Part shown: piece after piece, positions 21,853 through 32,166 of the stretch
Position numbering within the stretch: position 1 is the first letter of the stretch
How the letters are laid out: each line of letters opens with the position of its first letter
Assembly (NCBI GenBank): GCA_003194525.1
Contig: NBIV01000437.1
Location: 1 to 33,301 of the forward strand
Length of the DNA stretch: 33,301 nucleotides
Direction: 5' to 3'
From: Gracilariopsis chorda
Taxonomy: Eukaryota; Rhodophyta; Florideophyceae; Gracilariales; Gracilariaceae
Notes under the pieces: generated by a model
What the model saw: the letters and a program-made list of their open reading frames with translations, nothing else
What the model was told of the DNA's origin: nothing
Databases searched by the model: none
Made by a program: the position numbers and the translations under genes

Positions 21853-23893
21853 TTACAGAAAAGTTTCTATGATTGGAGCGACATTCGGACCACCTGTGGG
21901 TCCAGCAGCGGTACCAGACGGATGACTGGAGGAGCGGGGCGCACCCGCGCTGCCATGTCCCCACTTACCCGCTGGGCCCGTATGGCGAGACCCATTGTTG
22001 TTGGAGCCCTCAGTGGTAGGTGGAGCACCTGGATAGGTGGGCGGGACCGTTGCGGAAGGACCCAGAGCGGAGGTACTCGGCGTGGGCATCAGCACATTCT
22101 CCACCGGGTACCAAACTCCAGATGCAAGGAGTGAACACACAAGGGTACCCATAAGTGGATCCCCAGTGGAGCTCGCTCCTCTTAAAAGGTCTGAAAGCTC
22201 ACCAACGCGGTGAGTGACCGCACGGTACAATTCCGCCTGGAAGTTGGTACGGAATCCACCAAGTTGGTTTACCATTTCCACTTAGGTCGCATGACACGTG
22301 ATAAGCGCTTCCAAAAAAGTGAGCGCTTCCTGAATATAATGCGGACCAGGGCGGTTAAGGCGAGTGACGCACAGCTGCTGGATATGCATTAGCGTGTCCG
22401 TCACCTCAGGGGCAGTAATGGGCTCACCCCCTCCCATTGGATTACTTACAAGAATAATTGGATGGAATGGATCCCTGCGCGGTACGGGAGCAGTTTTCGA
22501 CGGAGAAACTGGAGGGCGCTGACCAGAAGTAAGGGCCATGGAAGTTGCGGGGGTGAGAACCTCGGGGGTCTCGACCATATACCCATACTGGGTTTCTTCT
22601 CCCATGTGGTCGTCACCAGGCAGAGCTCGCTCACTCGGTGAGGAAACCCTTTGACGGTCATGATTTCACAGTTCCCATACTTGTTCAGGACCCCACCGGT
22701 GATTCTCAGCAGCACGGAGGTAGTTGTCCAAGTGGTTTTTGGTGTAACCAGTACGGGCAACGATGTTGGAGATGCCTAGACGGCGGATCAATTGGATCAA
22801 CTGCATGGGTAAACGGAAGAGGCGACCAACTGGTTGGAAGTCATGGGTATAGAAGGCCATCTCGGGGCACCGCGAGTTCCAGGTGATACCATGACAGCCG
22901 GCTTCCAAAGCCAACATGGCGACCAGGACGGCCCATTCGCACATTGCAACCGACCATATAGTGTGGTACAGGGTCTAACCTCCCGGGTCAGGCTTCCAAA
23001 ATAGGCCAGTACCGGAGGGGTTGGAACCGATAACCACTGCGGTGCTTCGTACTCATTCCACCAGCGTGGTTGCTGCACGTACCATTGTCGGCGAGCCGCA
23101 GTACTCTGAGAGAAGTAATCAATGGGGTGATAACCATGCATGGTCTTAACAAAACTGTTTCGGTGACGAATGCGCGCCTCCAATGCGGCGTCGTCACTCC
23201 ACATTTTACGGTCGAGCCAATGAATCCTGTCATAAGAGGATTCGAAAATCACAAGGTCGAGGTCCAGTTTTAACCAATCTGGTGAAGGACCCGCCGAGGA
23301 GAGGACATCAACGAGTCCCTTGAAGTACAGGAACTCAAAGTCACTCCTGAGATAAGGTAAATCACCAGGAATGGTCCGCTGGATGAAGTACCTGAACCGT
23401 GAATGGTGAGCCCGATGGAGGAAGCAGCTGTGACGACCCGGACGGTGGCATGTCTCCTTATTTCTCTTGGGTGGGTTGTGCGGAATGTTTGCCAAACAGT
23501 GAGTGTCTCACCTTTTCCAAGAGGAGTACAGCAAAAAAACCGGGTGGTAAAACGGTTGACCAAGAGGTTCGCTTACCGGAATCGGCCAGGAAGTGGTTTG
23601 CAACAACTCCCGACGGAATTCCGATGGGAGCAGGCCAAATTCATCTATATGGGAGGTATCCTCGGTGGTCGCCGTAACCACATACGGGTCATGTAGCACG
23701 CAAGTCGCAGCGGGGAACTCGCGCACCACGAGGTTTACCAGTTCGGCTGAAGCGGGAACGGGCATGTTGCCACTTTGGTTTGGAAACGACAGGGTCTGCG
23801 AAGTACCCCGCCCCGCCTGCGCAAACGTGTTATGGACTTGTCGATTCCACTTCTAGGGCGGGTGCGGGAGCCGCGGGAACCACGACCAGACAT
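21853..23893 (-). pseudogene. Unidentified antisense gene downstream of element B pol
   Basis: A decayed gene of about 680 codons on the strand opposite to element B. An ATG at 23891-23893 begins MSGRGSRGSRTRPRS. A frame change at about 23850 leads to a frame open, apart from one stop at 23508, to about 22950. A second shift leads to a frame open to 21853 with stops only at 22666 and 22282. The middle is rich in aromatic residues (IHWLDRKMWSDDAALEARIR, QQPRWWNEYEAPQWLSVPTP). A later helical part reads IRRLGISNIVARTGYTKNHL, and the C-terminus is a Pro/Ser/Thr/Gly low-complexity tail. I recognise no family. Long collinear openness across three segments supports real coding. Antisense genes between pol and the 3' LTR are known in some plant Ty3/gypsy elements, so it may belong to element B; an unrelated gene is possible. 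Confidence 0.5.
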
Positions 23894-24280
23894 GTTGATC
23901 TGGCTGACCGGTGATGGAGGAGGACCGCAATGGTAGTTGGTTGGGAACGTATGGCACCCGGATAAATGGTCGGGTGGAGGAAACCTTCCAGGTGACCGAG
24001 AACGCGGACCAGAGTTGGTATGCGCCGACTCGTCGTTGGCTACAACCAATTCGGGTAAGGGAGCGCCAATCGTCTCCACTGGGGTCAAATGTACCCTATA
24101 AGTCTCAGAATCCAGTACGGGAGCCTTCTTAGCACGCTGATGCACCATAATGGTCAGTCCGCGTTGCATTGGTTCACGGACAAGATGACCAAATGGCCTT
24201 GAAGAGCGCTGGGGTGGAGAGCCAAGGACCACGGAGGCGTCGCGATTATTACTGAACGGTCGAAAGCGGAGGAAGACAGC

Positions 24281-24322
24281 GTTGCACTGGGACCAAGCGG
24301 TGTTGCACTAATACCAAATGGT
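24281..24322. repeat. Two tandem 21-bp repeats
   Basis: Copies at 24281-24301 and 24302-24322 both begin gttgcact and end in a ccaa..ggt pattern, with six differences between them. They lie about 0.4 kb upstream of the start of the antisense gene, on its 5' side, so they could be promoter elements, but nothing beyond position supports this. Confidence 0.5.
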
Positions 24323-25169
24323 CACGGTTGAACGAGAACGGAGACAATATCGACACAGTAGGAATCGCCAAAGTAGCCTCAAAGGTCGCACGCCGCACTA
24401 AGAAAGCGGAGAGAGACCGACACGGTGATAGGACGGAGAGGAATGTAACTGAACCGCAAAGGACGGCAGGATGCAGTGGAGGGGGAATAAAAAATCAAGT
24501 TGGTCGCTTCGGTCGATGCTGACGTGGAGAGCACTAAAGCCGGTGCTCAAGCACCGCTTCGATACTGACAAATGGGTGCACCCCGAGACAGAACAAGCCA
24601 TTAGGGACTGAAGTGGCACCTACGGGTTCGTAGATGCATGTAGGAGGGAGGTCTGTCGTACTGTGGGTTTCTGTACAAAAGTGGTGTGCAAAATACCAGT
24701 TCGGTGAGCTCCGTGGGTGCTTGGACCAAGGCAGTATGTCCTAGTATTTAACTTTAACTCTTACAAATAGTTCTAACTGTAAACTACAGTATTGAGGTGC
24801 ACCAGTAAGGTGTAATTCAGACATGGCAGACGTAGCGTGCCATATCCACGAGAAGTCGAGCCCACCCACCTTTCAAGTGAGCATCAGCCTCCTTCCTCTT
24901 CAAGGCAAACAGTACGCACCTCTTGGATAATTTTAATACCAACTGTATTTTACAGCCAATGTTTCTGGTTATCTAAGATCTTATCAGGTATTAATAGTCC
25001 ATCAATCACGATAGGTAGCTATCAGCACGCTGGTACGTAGAACTAGCCGACTATCTTGCACCGCTAGTGTTTGGTGTGGCCACAGACCCTACCAGTAGCT
25101 CTCTTTTTCCATTGTAGGTCGAGCCTATCCGGGGCTTCCTAACACGGGAGGTTCATACGAGCTACCCAT
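24323..25169. other. Unassigned sequence right of element B
   Basis: No recognisable coding sequence. The first part (about 24340-24500) is purine-rich on the plus strand. The rest has mixed composition and may include LTR sequence of element B, but there is no second copy in the window to compare with. Confidence 0.35.
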
Positions 25170-25517
25170 TTGGTCATTGACCGTTTCGGTTATGCCAGAC
25201 ATATCAAGTCGCGTTTTAGAATTCAGATTGAAAGCTGTATCAGATGCAGAGTTGAGAGTTGTACAAAAGAAAATGTGTTAGAATGGAATTCCGTTTTTGA
25301 AGTGCGTTTTTGTGTACTTAGCAACACGTGCACTGAGTTTTGCCACTGCTTTCGAATCAAGACCTCAAAAAGAGATGATGCTCTGATCAGCAATGTAAAA
25401 ATACATAATATGTTTCTATATGCCAGATTAAGAGCTTTATCAGTCTCCCTGACGATTCAAAGCTCTGCCAATATCCGCCAATATCTGTCACCGCAAAGCA
25501 ACAAAACAAATGGATGA
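25170..25517 (+). pseudogene. Possible MULE-type zinc-finger fragment
   Basis: A 115-codon open frame (the first codon is TTG and the frame is open further upstream). The segment RFRIQIESCIRCRVESCTKE then NSVFEVRFCVLSNTC is laid out like a MuDR/FAR1-type finger: strand, Cys-X4-Cys-like pair, strand FEVR, then Cys/His-rich end (TEFCHCFR). It is followed by a basic stretch. It is on the opposite strand to the MULE at 10320-14510, so it would be an independent scrap. No catalytic core follows. The match is by pattern only and could be chance in a Cys-rich frame. Confidence 0.25.
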
Positions 25518-27904
25518 ATATAGTAGTGATAAGACATTGGTTGACTGAGAAGCTGATAATTTGGCGAAGGGGTCTGGAAAGAATGGAAGAGACAGGATTA
25601 GTGCATGACAGCGACGCCAGAGATCTGGCAGTTGACGATGGCAGAGACCATGGGCTGATGTGTTCTCAGTGAACGCGATGAAAAATCAAAAATGGCTGAA
25701 GACTTTGCGCTTAGGGGTACGTTGTTGCTGGTTTGAGTTGCTCATTTTTGTTTGATTGGTCTACTGGGGAAATAGAGGGCTGTGATTGGCCGCAGCAGAA
25801 TGTGCATATGCAAGTCATTAACGTCGGTCAGTTTTCTGGAGAGCTCGTGCTGAGCTGCTCCTTTTCAATCAACTTCCTACGCCGGCTACACCGTGTAGAT
25901 TATCCCTTGGCCCCCCAACCAATGAAGGAGCGGCTGGCATTGAGATACCCTGGTAATCCCTGTAGGTTTGAATCCCGTGGGCGTGCAAGAGCGGCTTAGG
26001 CATCATCATACAGTACCATATCAATTAGCCTTCGTAAGTAGCATTGCATCTGTTGACTGCAGCTATTTTGGTCTCATGACCGGATGCTTAGGAATAGATT
26101 CATTCCCCGTTTCCTGTTAACGCTGCTCATACGTTATGGTCGGGATGCTTTCCAGTGTCCCCACTCTACCTGGCGGCATTCAATATGCGAGCCTGGCCCT
26201 CTGCGCTGTACGTTCTGCATAGTATGGCTTACATGCCATGCAAAAACTCGTCTCTTCATGTGATGGGGAGCCAGTAGATGTATGCTTCGACGTCGCAAAT
26301 GTACATCCATAACAAATTTTGACACTGGCTCAGCGGTTTGTTGACTCATTCAATGAACAACACGACCAAGAATATGCTACAATTCCAACGTTTGTGCCGT
26401 CCAAATACGTTGGCGGACGGTGGGTGTGGGAAATTTGATATTGCTCACTGTGTGGCACACTATATTGCTCTACCACACTGTGGCAGAGAGTAATTCTTAG
26501 CCGAGCGTTTCGTCCTTGGGCATTCACTGCCACGAGGCCTATACCAACAGAAAAAAGGAAGCTGTTAATTTGGACAATCCGTTATTTCATTCGCCAACGT
26601 CAGATATAACTAGGAAGTCGAGGGTCCATGTAAATGGTTTTTCTGTAAACGATCCATATCCCACCACAGAGAACCACCAACACAACAGCGTCGAGTTTGC
26701 GCAGTTGTCTTGCATTTTCAATCAAACTTGCTTAGCATTATCTTGCGGTTCACCGACAATGCCTTTTAGTGCCCAAGTCTTTCCATCAATAAGTACCTTA
26801 TGGTTGGTAGGTTGATGAGCACAGACTAAAGGATCTTCATCAAAGCCGTCGTGTAAATGTGTTTGTCATTGTGGGACTCCACAGCTCTGCGCTCTTGTGC
26901 GCTATCCAATCTTTTGACATTCATCTGCCTTCTTCACCGAACTTTCAAAACAGACATAAACTATCACGTGTGGTTTCGGAAATGGCCTCTACCCAGCAGG
27001 TTTCTAAAAGGTCCTAGGAGAGAAAACTTTGACTACGAATATTTAATTCTTCCTGAAGTGTTGTAAGGCTTTCAGAAGCCATATAAGCAAAAAGAACAAA
27101 CGAGAGTTATGACTGCAGCGGCAACTTTGACTACTGCACCAAGAAGATCGGTTAAAATCTCACCCAAGTGCAGCCGCCAGAGCGCAAATACCAAAGCGAA
27201 ATCATAACGAAGAATTGGACGCCGTGCGAGCGCTACGGGTTTTGATGCTGTGCTCGGATCTGGTCTCAATTCGGTTTTTAGCGTTTGTTCCTGGACCAAG
27301 TCTGAAGGGCTAGCACGGTGTCCAGTCGTTCTGATAGTGGTGCACTAGCAGCTGCGTCTCGGTGAGCTTTTAACCCGATCTTGCTGATGCCGTAGTCACC
27401 AGCAACTCTGTCCACGTAACTGTGGGTACAAAAAGTCTTCTGACGGTTACTTGGTCTTGAGGCTTGTGGGGTGGGTATTACTATCAGGAACATCTGGAAT
27501 TTACGTTCCAATAGAAACAGAGCACAAGTTCCTGGTGATGTTGAACCGTATTCCTGTGCGATACCTACCTCTCAAGAGTCTAGAAGCAGACTAGACCACA
27601 GGAGAGGTCAGTGGCCTTTTGGGAGGGTCTTACGTGGCCATGCGCTACCGACAATGTCGGGCAAGAACAGCACTGCTTTCAGGTTACTCTGGCACTACTA
27701 AAGACGGTCGCGCAGGGCCGTGCGACTACGACGGTGGAAAGATATCCATCTTGTCTGCTGTTGGACATGGATTTTGTAACGCGCATCGCTGTTGCAGGCA
27801 GCTGCAGCTCCTTCCAGATCATGATACTGTACCATTTAAACTCGAAGATAGAAGATTGCTACCCCTGCAGTAGATACCATAGACAGAATGCCATACGTAC
27901 TCCA
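25518..27904. other. Long unassigned stretch, no gene recognised
   Basis: Many short frames on both strands, none longer than about 100 codons and none with a motif I recognise. A degenerate short direct duplication sits at 26437-26487 (tattgctc with the gtgtggca and ctgtggca words). A tRNA B-box-like word at 25965-25975 lacks supporting structure. Hydrophobic residues end a minus frame at 27072-27160 but are insufficient for a call. Confidence 0.4.
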
Positions 27905-28245
27905 GCTTAAGCCTTTTGATAGTTGCATGGCTGCCGTTTGTCTCCCGACACCAAACCGACAGGGCAAAAAGGCAATTACAGTACAACGACGTACTAGAAG
28001 AGACGCAGTCCGCCTATCTTCCATACCAGTGAGGAGGAGGGGACCTTTGGTGTTGCCATTCAACTCTTAGCGCCTCGCGAGTCGGGAGGCGCTAAGAGTT
28101 GAATGGCAATCGGGAGTCCCGACACCGAACCGACAGTACAAGTGCAGTGCAACGACGCACAAAAAGAGACACAGTCCCCTTATCTTCCATATCCGTGAGG
28201 GGAGGGGACCTTTGTTGTTGGCATTCGCTTTGCTCGGGGAGATAA
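27905..28245. repeat. Tandem pair of short inverted-repeat units with perfect palindrome
   Basis: Two direct copies of a unit of about 170 bp. The clearest match is 27942-28070 against 28116-28235, sharing tcccgacacc, aaccgacag, caacgacg, tatcttccata and ggggaccttt. At their junction is a perfect 24-bp inverted repeat, 28053-28076 and 28086-28109 (arm words gccattcaactcttagcgcc and complement), with a 9-base spacer. The outer ends of each unit (about 27911-27935 and 28215-28240) are diverged versions of the same arm, so each unit looks like a miniature element with terminal inverted repeats, inserted or duplicated head to tail. No coding capacity is evident. Confidence 0.75.
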
Positions 28246-28697
28246 CAGACACCAGCACACGCGGCACAGCTTGTTCTGTTGACCATTAACTTTTTAGCGC
28301 GTCCCGTGTGCGTCACGCATCAGTATCTAGACTGTCTCGAATGTTTTTCAAATGACCCTTTACAAAGAAAGGAAAGAACGGCATGCACTTTCTTGTGCCC
28401 ACTACTTCAGTTCGCGCGGGCACGCTCACGAGCCGGTACCGACGGTAGCTGCAAAATAACAGTCACCGTGACAGTGGTGACGCAGCCCCACTTGATATAA
28501 AATATCGATTAGCGAGCCCACCGCCGCAGTCCGTATCAGAAGAGCTTCCACTGCGCGTGCATGCGTCTTACATGTTGACACCAACAATGGTACCAAATGT
28601 TTTGTGGTTTGTGCGCTGGTTATAAGAAGTTGTGAGAAGCGATGAGGGAGCCCGTGAAGGGCAACGGGTGTGTGCTGATTCAACGCCATCTTCATCA
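28246..28697. other. Unassigned region before the Sel1-like fragment
   Basis: No gene recognised. It contains a short hairpin at 28462-28481 (gtcacc and ggtgac arms). Stretches upstream of 28630 are T- and G-rich but no promoter or splice signal could be identified with confidence. Confidence 0.35.
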
Positions 28698-29054
28698 ATG
28701 ACGACTTCCGAACTCCCGGCACTCTCGCACAATGAGCTCCATGGCTCCATGCAGAAGCTCATGCGCCGCCACGAGCGAGCCATCAAACAAACCGGCGATG
28801 TGAGCGCAATGCTCTCTCTCGCCGAGCTTCTCAAGGACAATACCTATGGCATCAACACACTTACCCCATATTTCCCTTACATCAGTCCGAAGGAAGATCT
28901 TTTTATTCAAACTTGTGAGAAGGACGATAATCAGATACAGATGCTTGGAAATCCAGGAATCAGCAACCAAAGCGAACAACCAGCGATCAATAGTACAATA
29001 TTAGAACAGGAGGGGAATCCGAGGACCGCCATGAAAGAGATCCTAAGGAAGTGA
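28698..29054 (+). CDS. Short Sel1-like protein fragment
   Basis: Frame of 118 codons from the first ATG (28698-28700); the frame is open to 28632 upstream but only with a GTG. The N-terminal half contains one Sel1-like unit (HERAIKQTGDVSAMLSLAELLKD followed by NTYGI), with the small-residue and leucine spacing of the helix-turn-helix repeat, here A-x2-L-x2-LL then G. Sel1 repeats form protein-binding superhelices. After this single unit the sequence becomes Asn/Gln/Glu-rich with no further repeat. It could be the 5' end of a Sel1 gene cut off by rearrangement, a short genuine protein, or a pseudogene. The larger Sel1 gene at the right edge is on the other strand. Confidence 0.4.
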   Translation: MTTSELPALSHNELHGSMQKLMRRHERAIKQTGDVSAMLSLAELLKDNTYGINTLTPYFPYISPKEDLFIQTCEKDDNQIQMLGNPGISNQSEQPAINSTILEQEGNPRTAMKEILRK

Positions 29055-29880
29055 GATCCATTCCGATGGTGCTGTAGACGGTGGACTAATCCTGCATCGG
29101 CAGGGAAGGACATCCCTTGGAAACAGCTTTAGAGAAGCTGCTCTCATTATGTACCTTGCGGTACACCGGCGGTGGCAGCGGTTGTGCCGCACTTCACGCT
29201 TGATTTCGTGTATTCTGTGCTTCAGGAAAGAGAACATGCTGGACAATGTCAAAAGGCGTGAAGGAAGCTGAAAAAGGTATTGACCGGTGAGGAAGGTATC
29301 TGGGGCAGTTCACGTTGTCCGATCACCTGTGTGGCGAAGAGTTGAGAGCTTCGTTGTATAGTGCCACCGGTGTTCTGCTAGGGGTATAATCATTTATTGA
29401 TTCACAGCTGTGCTTGATTGCAAACCAACTGGGCGTTGACAAGTGGGAACGTCAGCATTCATGTTGTCATTCAGTAGCCTGCTACTCTGCCAGAGACAGT
29501 AATGTTAGCCGGAACACTCTTCATCTGTATCGAATAAAATACACAAGTCTTTCCATAGAACAGATTGAAGTATACTCTTGGAATCAGACAGTGTTTAAGC
29601 CCTTTTCTTGCTGCGGCAGTAAAAAATGAAAAGCTGTTCGTAATGACAAAGGGATTTAAATATGTTTGTAGAAGGGTACACAAATAATCTATCTGAAGGG
29701 GATGCAAAACGCTTCGGAGTCGATACGAACTCCTCTCAACTGAAGAAGCCAGTTGTCGCTACACACTCGTTAAGGTCCTCCAAGCTTCGTGCCAAATGTG
29801 ATTCAAACCATTGCTTTTTGTCCGTCTAAACCGTTGCTTCTTCATCTTCTGAAGGTCCTTGTAGTGAACCGGGTGGAAGA
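29055..29880. other. Unassigned stretch, no gene recognised
   Basis: Only short frames without recognisable motifs on either strand. No repeat or RNA gene seen before the tRNA-like sequence that follows. Confidence 0.4.
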
Positions 29881-29953
29881 GTGCCAGGCCGGGGTTAGAA
29901 CCTTAACCACACAAAAAGCACACGAAGGTAGTTACCGGTTGAGCTATGGCCGC
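29881..29953 (-). tRNA. Degenerate tRNA-like sequence (pseudo-tRNA or SINE head)
   Basis: Read on the minus strand, TAGCTCAACCGG (29935-29946) matches the pol III A box (D arm) and GGTTCTAACCC (29892-29902) matches the B box (T arm). The starts of the two boxes are 44 bases apart, the spacing of positions 8 and 52 in a tRNA. A 7-base GCGGCCA precedes the A box as a 5' acceptor strand would, and TGGC after the T arm could pair with part of it. The D-stem 3' strand, anticodon stem and most of the T stem do not pair, so it is not a working tRNA. A tRNA-derived SINE head is an alternative. Confidence 0.3.
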
Positions 29954-30070
29954 TCACGGTGTGGTGACCCAAGCCACACCGCCGGAGATGTTATTGTGAC
30001 TCTGTGACTATCATCTGCAGCTGACAGCACCACAGTCTTTCAGATCTTTGAATATATACCAAAACTGTGC

Positions 30071-30178
30071 AGGACCCGGGAGGTCGTTAAACTCGTCCAG
30101 GTGATCGGCGGACTGATCGCCTCCACGGACCCGGGATGTCCGTAAAATCGCCCCGGCAGTCGGCGCACCGACAGCCTG
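30071..30178. repeat. Diverged GC-rich tandem duplication
   Basis: Two copies of a unit of about 50 bp, beginning ggacccggga at 30072 and 30127, share gtaaa/gttaaa, tcg, ccgg/ccagg and tcggcg words in order. About a third of positions differ. Composition is more GC-rich than the neighbourhood. No coding or RNA function could be assigned. Confidence 0.45.
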
Positions 30179-30922
30179 AAGACCTGGGCGGTAGCGTCGG
30201 AAAAAGACCCCCGATTATCTGTGCGAGACAGAAGGGACGAGGCACGTGCAACACTGCGGATCTTACCAATCTTTTACTAGCTTTTCCCAGAAGGATCATG
30301 GAGGTTCCCATGGAAACTCTGGCGGGATCTCGGCTGGTCTCCAACGGAGACCAGGGAGTCTAGGAAGCGACAACACCGCCTGTACAAGGATCTGAATGGT
30401 TTTACAGGGGTTTTCTGGACTTACGCTGAAATCTACAGCAGACACGGGCCCCAACGCGATCTTACCGCCCTTTATCGCCAAGGGTAAAGAGAAAAGGGAG
30501 GGTAAGATGTCAGCAGATGTTCTGGGTGGCACGAACGTGGTACATGGAATCCGCCTTGTCGTGGTGTACCACTTACCTGGCGTTCTCTCGAGTTGAGGAA
30601 GGATTAGCAGAGCAAAGTCTGGAAGAGGCGAAACGCGCCAGAACGAAATGGATTATACATTCGGGTCTCCCCGCAGAAGTTTTGTACCATTCTACTACGT
30701 CTTGGAATACCAGTTGGTGAGCGTAACACGGCTGCTGCAGGGTGGGAGCAAGCAACGGCCATCAACAATATTTTGAGTCGAAGTTAATACTGGTGTAACG
30801 GGGTAGAGAGAACTTGTCATTCACGAGGAGTAGCTAGCGGTTAACCTTAGTTGTTGGGAAATTGAGGAGGAATTATGATAAGCTCTACCGCAGCGTCGCA
30901 ATTAGCCAATGTGCGCCCCATC

Positions 30923-30940
30923 AAGAAGAAGAAGAAGAAG
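30923..30940. repeat. (AAG)6 microsatellite
   Basis: Six AAG units followed by AAAA, seen directly. In one plus-strand frame it encodes a polylysine run. Confidence 0.9.
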
Positions 30941-31290
30941 AAAACTGTGCAGCAGTTGGGCTTGATGCATGGAATATGGGTCAGGGCGTCAAAGTTGTCG
31001 TAGCCCATCTGGAATCACGATGCTTAATCGCTTTGCGCTGGATACCGTGGTGGTGAAAGACCACTGCAAGGTACTAGCGAGTCCCGCTCAGGGCACATGC
31101 AGTTCCGCCTGTCGAGTGTGCCGACCTTCTGAAAAGGCTATAAAACACTATAAAGTTACGCCGGGATGAGGAAACCAACTGGAGATGCGATTGGGTCTAT
31201 TAGGGAAATTTAGCCGTCGAATAGATAGTTAGCATTCTACTTGTAGAAAGCGAATACCTTTGCCTTGGAATTAGAGGCACGTGCCGTAAC

Positions 31291-31304
31291 CACACACACA
31301 CACA
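31291..31304. repeat. (CA)7 microsatellite
   Basis: Seven uninterrupted CA units seen directly. A shorter ACAC run occurs inside the left LTR of element A at about 466-474. Confidence 0.9.
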
Positions 31305-32166
31305 TGGAATATGGACCAGGACTTACTTTTTCTGGTTTGAAAACCTGCTGGAGTTGATGCCTTCTACTCGTTCCAAGTATTGCCGGGTAATTCGTCTCCA
31401 ACCGCATGAGCCCGGGTTGAGTGTCCTTAGTCGAAGTCGAAGCCTGGATAGTAGTGACAATTCACCAAGACTACATAACCTCCTTGTAACGTCTCGAAAA
31501 TAATTGACGTCTCAAAGCGCTTTGTTCATCAAATATGTGCCACAGCTATCTGTCTCTCAGTTACAGTCTCAAAAATACAAAAGCAGGCGCAAAGACCCCA
31601 GAAGTTCTACTCAGGTTGCTTTCTTCCTCTAGAGTTCTTGTTCACGATTCCGACTTTTGTCCAACAAACCTTTTTTTACTCAAAATGGTTTTCGCCTTGC
31701 CTCGAGGGAACCACGCAATGCGTGGGATGTTTGCGCCTTCTCATTTGACTGTTACCAATTTTGCATGCTCTACATCCAGCAGCACTTTCTGTTTATACGA
31801 AGAACTGCACGCATTGTCAACAGACTTCTTCATATTGCTTTCCAATAACCCCACTCTTAACAGCTCGCTGTCCTGAAGAGCGCCCCTACTTTAGCCCTGC
31901 TCAGTTCTCCGCCATGGATGGTTCATACACATCAAGCACTTTTTTTTAATACATCCTAACTCGCGCGGACACGGCATAATTAACGCAAATCACTGGGATG
32001 CATGTCCTTCTACTCAGTAAGCTATATCTTAACCTATGTAAGGATTTCGTCAATAAGTTGTTTTACATCCCTTGCGAAATAAGTGCGTTGGAAAGAGATT
32101 TTAACTGTGTCAAAGAAATACATGTAAACCAGGAGCCACATATCAAAACTACAACAATGAAAAGGT

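Larger units (their letters stand above)
30179..32166. other. Unassigned stretch with simple repeats
   Basis: No gene recognised. It includes an (AAG)n run at 30923-30940 and a (CA)7 run at 31291-31304. A 42-codon frame from the ATG at 30875 crosses the AAG run and encodes seven lysines in a row; it is too short to call. A 113-codon ATG-started frame at 31535-31876 is Ser/Leu/Phe-rich with no motif and no supporting context. Confidence 0.4.

Noticed and set aside
23399..23856. Plus-strand frames of 87 to 97 codons
   Set aside because: They overlap the longer collinear antisense gene on the minus strand and show no motifs.
25921..25990. tRNA B-box-like word ggtttgaatcc at 25965
   Set aside because: A weak A-box-like word upstream is off spacing, and neither the T stem nor an acceptor stem pairs.
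27072..27299. Minus-strand frame with a hydrophobic C-terminal segment
   Set aside because: A single possible membrane helix in a 75-codon frame with no context is not enough for a gene call.
27471..27910. Three overlapping plus frames of 76 to 99 codons
   Set aside because: No family recognised and all three frames are equally open; no sign which, if any, is coding.
30087..30363. Frames of 75 and 85 codons on opposite strands over the GC-rich duplication
   Set aside because: Openness is explained by high GC and the internal duplication; no motif.
30875..31003. 42-codon ATG-started frame with seven consecutive lysines
   Set aside because: The lysines come from an AAG microsatellite and the frame is too short to support.
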